Part shown: piece by piece, positions 31,436 through 37,363 of the stretch
Numbering within the stretch: position 1 is the stretch's first letter
Layout: every line of letters starts with the position of its first letter
Origin: Acidimicrobiia bacterium
GTDB taxonomy: Bacteria > Actinomycetota > Acidimicrobiia > Acidimicrobiales > AC-14
Assembly: GCA_023265045.1 (NCBI GenBank)
Contig: JAHFUQ010000018.1
Span: forward strand, 9,945-47,307
Direction of reading: 5' to 3'
DNA length: 37,363 nt
Translations under genes and position numbers: made by a program
The notes under the pieces: model-generated
What the model saw: the letters and a program-made list of their open reading frames with translations, nothing else
The model's database searches: none
What the model was told of the DNA's origin: nothing

Positions 31436-32034
31436 GCCGGGACCGCCACCTTGGCCACGCCGACCATGGCGTCGCGCGTCACCATCGCGGCTAGTTCCTC
31501 CTCGGACATGGCCTCGGTCCCGGCCGGACGTTCGGGCAGCACCATGTAGCGCACCTCCGAGCTGCTGTCCCACACCTGCACGTCCACGCTCTCATCCAAC
31601 GACAGGCCGAACTCGGCCAGCAGCGTGCGGGGCTCGCGCACGATCCGGGAACGGTAGGCGGGGTCCTTGTACCAGCCCGGCGGCAGCCCCAGTATCGGCC
31701 ACGGGTAGCAGGAGCACAGCGTGCACACCACCACGTGATGCACCTCAGGCGAGTTCTCCAGCACCACGATGTGCTCACCCTGCGGTCCCTTGAAGCCCAG
31801 CTCGGCGATGGCGCCCGTTCCGTCCGCCAGCAACCGGGCCTTGTACTCGGGGTCCACCCACGCCTTGGCCACGACCTTCGCCCCGTTGAGCGGGCCGACG
31901 TCCTGCTCGTACATCTTGATGAAGCGGTCCATGACGCTCGGGTCGATCAGCCCCCGCTCGACCAGGATCGCTTCGAGCGCCTCGGTGCGCAGAGCGATGG
32001 GCAGGCGCTCCGCGGTGGTGTCCGACGTGGTCAC
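31432..32034 (-). CDS. Nitrile hydratase alpha subunit, cobalt type
   Basis: 200 residues. Metal site VCTLCSC with Cys104, Cys107 and Cys109; Thr at the second position indicates the cobalt (low-spin Co3+) class rather than iron (CSLCSC). Further family stretches: [57 protein letters not shown], and [20 protein letters not shown]. The enzyme hydrates nitriles to amides. It overlaps beta by 4 bp and the activator by 4 bp. Confidence 0.97.
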   Translation of the reverse strand: MTTSDTTAERLPIALRTEALEAILVERGLIDPSVMDRFIKMYEQDVGPLNGAKVVAKAWVDPEYKARLLADGTGAIAELGFKGPQGEHIVVLENSPEVHHVVVCTLCSCYPWPILGLPPGWYKDPAYRSRIVREPRTLLAEFGLSLDESVDVQVWDSSSEVRYMVLPERPAGTEAMSEEELAAMVTRDAMVGVAKVAVPA

Positions 32035-32696
32035 TCGGCGGCCTCCAGGTAGGACTCATACAGATCGATGCACAGCGTGAACGGCTCGGCCTCCGGCCCC
32101 CACAGCTCGCGAGCGTCAAAGGCGACGTTGTAGACGTGCTGCGGGTTCTCGCCTTGGAAGTGGGCGTTGGTGTCGGGCAGCAGGTGCGCGGGCTGGATCA
32201 TCTTCACCACGCCCGTGCGGCCCTTCACGTACCGGACCAACCGGGTGTGCCCGTCCACGTGGATGTCGCGGCCCCGCACCCGGTCACCCACGGCGAACGA
32301 CGGCGGGGTGCCCACCGTCCGCAGTGATCCGGCTGCGGTCGGCGCGTAGTCGGGCTTGGCCGGCTCGGTCGGCGGCGGCTCCTCCACTGCCTCGCCCCGC
32401 ATGACCCGGGCCCGGGCGTCGACCGCGCCCGGGGCGATGATCGACGAGTCGGTCAGCAGGTTCTCCGCCCCCTTCAGCCACCGCCCGTAGTACCCGTGGG
32501 CCAGGTAGTCGATCGGGTGCTGGCGGTTCAGGGCATGCCGGAACGCGTCCAGATTGGTGCCCGAGATCCGCATAGAGAGCAACGCCATGGCGAAGGCGCG
32601 CCGCTCCCATTCCTCGTGGAACGGCGGGTCGTCGGGCGGGTCCAGCTCTACACGCCCGAAGCCCTGCAGGCCGCCCATGTCCGCGATGGTGTCCAC
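32031..32696 (-). CDS. Nitrile hydratase beta subunit
   Basis: 221 residues, GTG 32696 after AAAGGAGG. N terminus [20 protein letters not shown] and [15 protein letters not shown] are the family opening; [19 protein letters not shown] follows. C-terminal SH3-like barrel: [53 protein letters not shown]. Beta precedes alpha, as in cobalt-type operons. No amidase gene is present in the window, so the amide product must be used elsewhere or by a cluster enzyme. Confidence 0.97.
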   Translation of the reverse strand: MDTIADMGGLQGFGRVELDPPDDPPFHEEWERRAFAMALLSMRISGTNLDAFRHALNRQHPIDYLAHGYYGRWLKGAENLLTDSSIIAPGAVDARARVMRGEAVEEPPPTEPAKPDYAPTAAGSLRTVGTPPSFAVGDRVRGRDIHVDGHTRLVRYVKGRTGVVKMIQPAHLLPDTNAHFQGENPQHVYNVAFDARELWGPEAEPFTLCIDLYESYLEAAE

Positions 32697-32716
32697 CGCG
32701 ACCTCCTTTCGGAACC

Positions 32717-32743
32717 GGCGCCCCCGGTGAGACCGAGGGCGCC
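32717..32743 (-). promoter_or_regulatory. Intercistronic hairpin before nitrile hydratase beta
   Basis: GGCGCCC (32717-32723) pairs with GGGCGCC (32737-32743), and the inner CGGT/ACCG pairs across a GAG loop with one C-A mismatch. It begins 20 bp upstream of the beta start, in the only sizeable gap of the operon. It could be a processing or stability element, or an attenuator separating the upstream genes from the hydratase genes. Confidence 0.5.
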
Positions 32744-32759
32744 CGTCAAGCTGCAGCTG

Positions 32760-33248
32760 TCAGACGGTCCACGTGTTGATCTGGAAAGCGCCCGCCCGCC
32801 ACGCCGTGAGCGCCGAGTCGAGCACGTCGAGCGGGTGGAACGCCTTGACGCCCTCGATGAGGTCGTCCTCGCGGAACCCGTACAGGGCGCCCATGGCGAA
32901 GCGGCACGCGTAGATCGTCGCCCCCTCCTTGATGAGGGTCTTGATCTGGTTGTTGATCGCCATGTGGCCAGGGAACGCCTCCTGGCCGACCGCCGGGAAC
33001 CCACGGGTGCCCGACGCCAGCAGCACGCCCGGGCCGTACAGGACGATGCTCACGTCGAACCCCTTACGGACGAGCCGGGTCGAGGTGAGCAGGTTGACCA
33101 GCGCCACCGACCCCTCGTAGGGAACCGTGTGGATGAAGACGAACGCCTTCTCGCCGGGGTTGGCCTTGATGTCCTCGAATAGCTTCTCGTCGGTGTTGAA
33201 CAGGACCTCGCCGTCGGCGGGGCGCTCTTGGTTGACGGTCTTGGGCAT
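32760..33248 (-). CDS. MSMEG_0572/Sll0783-like (Nit1C, nitrogen-starvation) DsrE-fold protein
   Basis: 162 residues. VLFNTDEKLFEDIKANPGEK, AFVFIHTVPYEGSVALVNLL, VLYGPGVLLASGTRGFP, EAFPGHMAINNQIKTLIKEG and YACRFAMGALYGFREDDLI fit the MSMEG_0572/Sll0783 family as I remember it, a DsrE-like protein that is part of Nit1C clusters. It is the only Nit1C-type gene next to nitrile hydratase instead of nitrilase. The single Cys in YACRFA corresponds to the conserved Cys of the family. TAAATG junction with the upstream small gene. Confidence 0.78.
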   Translation of the reverse strand: MPKTVNQERPADGEVLFNTDEKLFEDIKANPGEKAFVFIHTVPYEGSVALVNLLTSTRLVRKGFDVSIVLYGPGVLLASGTRGFPAVGQEAFPGHMAINNQIKTLIKEGATIYACRFAMGALYGFREDDLIEGVKAFHPLDVLDSALTAWRAGAFQINTWTV

Positions 33249-33572
33249 TTACTCTCCTCGGGTCTCGGGAAGGGCTGGGGGTGCGTGCAAGTAACCGTCG
33301 ACGCTGACGGCAGGGGTTCCTCGCCTGGGGGGCGTCGTCCAGTGCTGGCGATGGCTGCCGGGCATCGCCTGGATCGTAAACCGCCGAAGCTTCCACGGCA
33401 GCCGGCGGTAGGTGGGTGCGAACACTTGGAGCCAGAAGCGGTCCTTGGCCGACCGCGGCCGAGGCGGCGCGGGCCGGCCGTACTTGGCTGCGATCTGCCG
33501 TTGCGCGTCGGCGAGGAGATAGTGCTCCGAGTTGTGGCGGAGCCAGCCCGAGAACGACGAACGCGTCTTCAC
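33249..33572 (-). CDS. Small basic hypothetical protein in the nitrile hydratase operon
   Basis: 107 residues, GTG start overlapping the oxidoreductase stop (GTGA) and ending directly before the next ATG (TAAATG). WLRHNSEHYLLADAQRQIAA opens a basic, Arg/Trp/Pro-rich protein (FWLQVFAPTYRRLPWKLRRF). No membrane segment or known motif. The tight coupling on both sides argues that it is real. Function unknown. Confidence 0.7.
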   Translation of the reverse strand: MKTRSSFSGWLRHNSEHYLLADAQRQIAAKYGRPAPPRPRSAKDRFWLQVFAPTYRRLPWKLRRFTIQAMPGSHRQHWTTPPRRGTPAVSVDGYLHAPPALPETRGE

Positions 33573-34909
33573 TGCTTGAGTGACGCCAGTCCGTTCTGGG
33601 CCGCGACGGCGATGGGCTCGTTCAGCGCGCCGATAGGCGGGGAGTACACGTTCTCCATGAAGGCAAGGTCCTCCAACGTGATGCCCGTCTTCACGGCCAT
33701 GGCCAAGAAGTCGGCCCGCTCCTTGATGCCTTCGCCGCCGACCATCTGGGCGCCGATCAGGCGCAGCGTGCCGGGCTCCGCCAGCAGCTTGACCCGTACC
33801 CGCTTCATCTCCGGGTAGTACCGGGCACGCGAGATGCCGTTGGCCACCCCTAGCACGTAGGGGATGCCGAGCGCGGTCGCCAGCGTCTCACCAAACGACA
33901 CGCCGCCGATCATCCACTTGCCCGCCACCATCCCCCAGGGGACGTAGACGGGTTGGTACGCCCGCTTGCCACCGGCCGCGTTGGTTCCCGCCACCTTGCC
34001 CTGGGCGTACGCATGGCTGCCCGAGAGCCCTTGGATCGGCACGTTGCTCACGCCGTGGGGCAGCTCGTTGCAGTCGCCGGCCGAGAAGACGTCGGCCGCC
34101 GACGTGGCCATGCGCTCGTCCACGATGATGCCGCCTGTCGAGCCGATCTTGAGCCCGGCGGCCGTGGCCAGCCGCGTGTTCGGGACCTTCTTGGTGCAGA
34201 CCACCACCAGGTCGGCAGGGAGCTCGCCGTCGTCGGTGCGGACGGCGCGCACGTGGCCCTCGCCGTCGCCGACCAACTCGCGTGCAGGCGTGTTCCAGTG
34301 CATCTTCACGCCCATCTCCGTCCACGACTCCTCGACCGGCTGGGCGATGTCAGGGTCGGTCGCCTCGGCCAGCGCCCACGGGGCAGCGTCGACCACGTGG
34401 GTCTCGATGCCCCGGTGCGCCAGCGCGGTCACCATCTCCAGCCCGAGGGGCGACGCTTCGAGGACGACGGCCACCTTCACCGAGTCGAGGACCTTGTCCC
34501 ACTCCATGGCCTGGCGGATGTTCTTCACGTAGTAGAGGCCCTGGAGGTCGCCGCCGGGGATGCCGGGGTCGGCATAGTCGAAGCCGGTGCCCAGGACGAG
34601 CCGGTCCCACGGCTGGGCGCCCTGGCCCTCGATGGACACCGTCTTGGCGGCGACGTCCACCGCCGTCACCCTGGTCTCGTAGTGGATGTCGATCCCCGCG
34701 TCTACGTAGGTCTGCTTGGTGGCGAGGAACAGCGACTCGAAGCTCGGGATCTCCTTGCCGTGGACGTAGGGGATGCCGCACGGGCTGTAGGCGGCGTCCT
34801 CGTACTCGGTGTAGACGACCACCTCGGCCGAGCGGTCGGTGGCCTTGGCGGCGCCCGCGGCGCCGATGCCCGCCGCTCCGCCGCCTACGACGACGATCTT
34901 CCTGCCCAA
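33569..34909 (-). CDS. FAD-dependent pyridine-nucleotide-disulfide-type oxidoreductase, CoA-disulfide-reductase-like
   Basis: 446 residues, TTG start after GGGAGG. FAD motif VVVGGGAAGIGAAGAAK; single redox Cys44 in YSPCGIPYVHG as in CoA-disulfide reductase, NADH oxidase and polysulfide reductase; late FAD motif ATSAADVFSAGDC and dimerisation domain with RLIGAQMVGGEGIKERADF. The second Rossmann motif is VAVVLEASPLGLEMV at 146-160, where relatives have GxGxxG, so two glycines are lost and NAD(P)H binding is doubtful. First gene of the nitrile hydratase operon. Possible roles: disulfide or persulfide reduction, or redox tuning of hydratase cysteines. Confidence 0.88.
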   Translation of the reverse strand: MGRKIVVVGGGAAGIGAAGAAKATDRSAEVVVYTEYEDAAYSPCGIPYVHGKEIPSFESLFLATKQTYVDAGIDIHYETRVTAVDVAAKTVSIEGQGAQPWDRLVLGTGFDYADPGIPGGDLQGLYYVKNIRQAMEWDKVLDSVKVAVVLEASPLGLEMVTALAHRGIETHVVDAAPWALAEATDPDIAQPVEESWTEMGVKMHWNTPARELVGDGEGHVRAVRTDDGELPADLVVVCTKKVPNTRLATAAGLKIGSTGGIIVDERMATSAADVFSAGDCNELPHGVSNVPIQGLSGSHAYAQGKVAGTNAAGGKRAYQPVYVPWGMVAGKWMIGGVSFGETLATALGIPYVLGVANGISRARYYPEMKRVRVKLLAEPGTLRLIGAQMVGGEGIKERADFLAMAVKTGITLEDLAFMENVYSPPIGALNEPIAVAAQNGLASLKQ

Positions 34910-34950
34910 CGCGCCTCCCGATCCGGGTATGGACGATCCGAGTCCGTCCG

Positions 34951-34964
34951 TTTACTATACTGTA
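34951..34964 (+). promoter_or_regulatory. Shared AT-rich motif, site C
   Basis: TTTACTATACTGTA in the 86-bp gap between the oxidoreductase (leftward) and XRE-cupin (rightward) genes. It resembles sites A, B and D in the 18-22 kb cluster. TATACT could be a -10 for the regulator gene. An operator for the adjacent XRE-cupin protein is the favoured reading. Confidence 0.55.
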
Positions 34965-34995
34965 CGTCTATCCGACGTTCGTCAAGGGAAGGAAC

Positions 34996-35586
34996 ATGAC
35001 AGCGACCAGCGATCCCTCGGCGGTGGTCGACGTCAGTGAGACCGCGGTCGACCGGATCGTCAACGCCATCGGGCCCCGTCTTCGCGATCTCCGGCTGCAT
35101 CACGGCCTCTCCCTCCAGCAGCTGGCGGAGCGGGCCGGCGTGTCGGCCGCTGCCATCCACAAGATCGAGCGCAACGGGATGGTGCCCACCATCACCACGC
35201 TGCTCAAGCTGGCCGACGCCTTCGGGAAGCCGGTGGCCTACTTCGTGGACGAGCAGTCGAGCCGGTGCGACCCGGTGGTGGTCACGCGCGCCCGCCCGGG
35301 CGCTCAGGTGTCGACGATCTCGGGCAGCGCTCCCGAGTTCTCGCTGGCCGGGACCGTGATGACGGTCAAGCCAGGCGGGTCGGGCGGGCCCTTGGCCCCC
35401 AGCCAGCGTGAGGCCCTGGTGCTGATCCTTGACGGGTCGCTGCGTTTCGAGGTCGACGGGCAGACCTACGACCTCGATACCGGCGACGCGCTGCACCTTC
35501 GCACCAACCGTCCCCACCGTTGGGAGAACATGGGGACGGGCGCGGCCCGCGCTGCCTGGGTCACGCTGCGGCCGTCAGGGGATTAG
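34996..35586 (+). CDS. XRE-family regulator with C-terminal cupin
   Basis: 196 residues from ATG 34996, preceded by AAGGGAAGGA. HTH at about residues 28-85: LRDLRLHHGLSLQQLAERAG, VSAAAIHKIERNGMVPTITT. The C-terminal cupin_2 domain (about 120-190) has ALVLILDGSLRFEVDGQTYD, LDTGDALHLRTNRPHRWEN, where ligand or metal would bind. Such regulators sense a small molecule with the cupin and usually control the adjacent operon and themselves. Candidate regulator of sites A-D. Confidence 0.93.
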   Translation: MTATSDPSAVVDVSETAVDRIVNAIGPRLRDLRLHHGLSLQQLAERAGVSAAAIHKIERNGMVPTITTLLKLADAFGKPVAYFVDEQSSRCDPVVVTRARPGAQVSTISGSAPEFSLAGTVMTVKPGGSGGPLAPSQREALVLILDGSLRFEVDGQTYDLDTGDALHLRTNRPHRWENMGTGAARAAWVTLRPSGD

Positions 35587-36531
35587 CAGCCGGAGCGTGC
35601 TGACGGCGAGCACGCGGTCGCGGTCGCGCAGAACGACGTCGAACAGTTCGTGCTCGCCGTCGCCCGCGATCTCGAAGCGCTGCGACGAGGCGTCGATGAC
35701 GCAGTCGGAGTCGGCGTTGGCCAGGTAACACAGCTGCTGGTCGACGACGACCCGATCGAGGAACGCGCGGTCGCTGCGCCCCAGGCTCCGCCAGCACTGG
35801 AGCAGCGCCCGGTCCACGATCGAGAAGTAGGCGGCGAAGTACAGGAGCCCGACGGCGTTGAGGTCGCGCGTGATGTCGACCGGGTACCGGGCGTGGTGCA
35901 CGCCGCCCGCGGGGAGGTGGCGGTCGCCGTCGGGGTGGTCGGGGCGGAACGTGTGGACGGACTTGGCTCGATGACAGAGCGGCCGGGGGGAGTAGCGGTC
36001 GGGCAGGAGCGGAAGGAGGTGGCGGCGGAAGTCGGCGGGCGCAGAGCGCACCAGCTCGCGGTTGGACGACGACCCGTAGGCCCGGCTGATCCAGCGGTTG
36101 TAGTTCTCGACGTACAGGCTGCCCTCGTCGTCGGACCGGTAGAACTCCTCCGCGGTGAAGCCCGCGGGGCCGTTCCCGGAGCGGCCGATCCTGTGCAGCG
36201 TGAGCACCGACTCGCGGCCGAAGTCGAACAGCTGCGACGAGACGTGCAACCGGTCGCCGAACGTCGGCGTGCGCAGGTGGAACGCCCGGCTGCCCCGGAT
36301 CCGGTAGTAGTAGAACGACAGGTACGTCGGCGCCCCGGCCGGGTTGCGGGCCCGGAGCACGTCGGTGCCGCACACCTCGGTGACGGCGTCCCACGTCCAG
36401 TCCCCGATCTGGCCCACGAGCAGCGAGTTGTGGCCGCTCATCGCCGGCCGCACAATCTCCGTCCGCGTCACCAGCGACGGGTCGTCGGGCACGAGGCCCT
36501 TCAGGAACACATCAGACACGCAGAGGGTCAT
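35575..36531 (-). CDS. Hypothetical protein, possibly LnmK/Pnap_2097-like (double hotdog)
   Basis: 318 residues. MTLCVSDVFLKGLVPDDPSL, EIVRPAMSGHNSLLVGQIGD, YLSFYYYRIRGSRAFHLRTP, VDITRDLNAVGLLYFAAYFS, DRVVVDQQLCYLANADSDC. The ND/FNxxGLLYFAxY-type segment is hotdog-like and recalls the LnmK/Pnap_2097 family of acyltransferase/decarboxylase proteins in secondary metabolism, but I cannot confirm this. If correct it acts on an acyl-carrier or acyl-CoA substrate. Convergent with XRE-cupin (12-bp overlap). Confidence 0.7.
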   Translation of the reverse strand: MTLCVSDVFLKGLVPDDPSLVTRTEIVRPAMSGHNSLLVGQIGDWTWDAVTEVCGTDVLRARNPAGAPTYLSFYYYRIRGSRAFHLRTPTFGDRLHVSSQLFDFGRESVLTLHRIGRSGNGPAGFTAEEFYRSDDEGSLYVENYNRWISRAYGSSSNRELVRSAPADFRRHLLPLLPDRYSPRPLCHRAKSVHTFRPDHPDGDRHLPAGGVHHARYPVDITRDLNAVGLLYFAAYFSIVDRALLQCWRSLGRSDRAFLDRVVVDQQLCYLANADSDCVIDASSQRFEIAGDGEHELFDVVLRDRDRVLAVSTLRLLIP

Positions 36532-36660
36532 CGGGTACTCCTTTGCTGCGACGCTGTTCTACCGCGCTACGCGCCCAGGCGCACGTGCCCCTTGCACCCG
36601 GGCCTACGCCCGTCTTCTATTGAGACGCGGCGGGCGCCAGCCGTGGCTACCAGCAGACGT

Positions 36661-37164
36661 TCAACGATCCGCCAGCAGGTAGTTCACCTCGACTTCGACT
36701 TGGGCCGGGTCCTCGCTCCAGTCGCCGTAGATCTCCCAACGCACACCGGTGAGACGATGACCCTGGGCCGCACACCAGGTGTGGATGGCGCGATGGGTCT
36801 GCTCGAGCCCCTCGTAGGGACCTCGGTTGATCGCCGTCGCAACTATCCCCGCAGGCAGGACGGACTGGACGACGCGCCCCTTCGACTCGAACGCTTCGGC
36901 GACCTGGACGCCGATTTCCACCCGAGGGGTGTCATCGAGGTAGAGCATGACGTTGTGCCCGTGCTTGGCCGCACCACCAGCGCGGATGAACGCCCACACC
37001 TCGTCGAGCAACCGTCGCCACACCGTGGGGTACTCGGCCCACGTCGTCGTTTCGGCGACCACGCCGGTGAGGGCCTCGGGGACGGTTCGCAGGGTGACGT
37101 CGATGCCACAGTCTGACCTCGACCCCGCCCGCCGGGCGACTCGGTGTGCGTTCGGCCGCGTCAT
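36661..37164 (-). CDS. GyrI-like small-molecule-binding (SRPBCC-unrelated, AraC effector-type) protein
   Basis: 167 residues from the ATG at 37164; another start at 37206 is possible. VTLRTVPEALTGVVAETTTW, EVWAFIRAGGAAKHGHNVML, YLDDTPRVEIGVQVAEAF, GIVATAINRGPYEGLEQTHR and VRWEIYGDWSEDPAQVEVEV match the GyrI-like/BmrR effector-binding fold (E of YGDWSEDP). Such free-standing domains bind hydrophobic cations or act as hydrolases. No DNA-binding part is present. Role unknown. Confidence 0.8.
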   Translation of the reverse strand: MTRPNAHRVARRAGSRSDCGIDVTLRTVPEALTGVVAETTTWAEYPTVWRRLLDEVWAFIRAGGAAKHGHNVMLYLDDTPRVEIGVQVAEAFESKGRVVQSVLPAGIVATAINRGPYEGLEQTHRAIHTWCAAQGHRLTGVRWEIYGDWSEDPAQVEVEVNYLLADR

Positions 37165-37363
37165 CGAGCCGCACCGCCGCGAGTAAGTGGCAGGCGCGTG
37201 GCGCATCTCAGCCAGCCGGCCGCGGTTGCGAGCAGCCGCCCGGCTGCGAGGCCGAGACGCCTTCCAACCGCAGGGCTCGGGCCGGTCGTTTCCTCCAGAA
37301 GCGAAAACCCACAGCGCGGCGCGAAGAACAGCCCGATGGGCGGCGTCGGAAGGAGCGGACGAA

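Overview
This is a GC-rich window (roughly 70% by eye) with tightly overlapping ATGA/GTGA gene junctions, frequent GTG starts, an ECF42-type sigma factor with its DGPF partner, and LuxR/TPR regulators. That suggests an actinobacterium, possibly Acidimicrobiia; the lineage is an inference. Several otherwise convincing genes carry single frameshifts (about 700, 2440, 5640 and 8245), which could be decay or unpolished assembly.

Layout. 1-6.6 kb: truncated laccase-domain (PgeF-like) gene, an unrecognised protein, a frameshifted secreted M23-like protein, a LuxR regulator, a SAM methyltransferase, a broken PPOX-type gene and a VapBC module. 6.6-8.4 kb: tRNA-Ile(GAT), then a compact restriction-modification locus (RAMA-domain protein, MT-A70 methyltransferase, BglII-family endonuclease) preceded by four evenly spaced AGATCT sites. 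8.6-14.5 kb: housekeeping-type genes, then ECF42 sigma plus DGPF protein.

14.65-29.1 kb is the most interesting part. It combines three gene sets in four transcription units. (i) Accessory genes normally found around the Nit1C nitrilase locus (MSMEG_0565-type glycosyltransferase, MSMEG_0568-type radical SAM, GNAT, AIR-synthase-like), but no nitrilase. (ii) A ComA/XcbB-like phosphosulfolactate synthase, two aspartase/fumarase-superfamily lyases and a D-cysteine-desulfhydrase-like PLP enzyme, the enzyme classes of bacterial coenzyme M synthesis. (iii) FdrA, carbamate kinase, DUF1116 and DUF2877, the oxamate carbamoyltransferase (AllFGHK) set. Three unrecognised proteins are embedded in these operons.

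29.1-37.4 kb: a small unit of hypotheticals and a DJ-1/PfpI protein, then a cobalt-type nitrile hydratase operon (FAD oxidoreductase, small basic protein, MSMEG_0572/Sll0783-like protein, beta, alpha, accessory protein, OsmC) divergent from an XRE-cupin regulator. The MSMEG_0572-like protein is another Nit1C component, so nitrile hydratase may stand in for nitrilase. A 14-bp AT-rich motif (TYTACYWTASTGYA) occurs between the divergent genes at 18.27, 21.72 and 34.95 kb, suggesting that the nitrile hydratase operon and the 14.65-29.1 kb cluster form one regulon, perhaps under the XRE-cupin protein. The joint product or substrate cannot be determined from sequence; a sulfonated, carbamoylated or nitrile-related small molecule is a hypothesis only.
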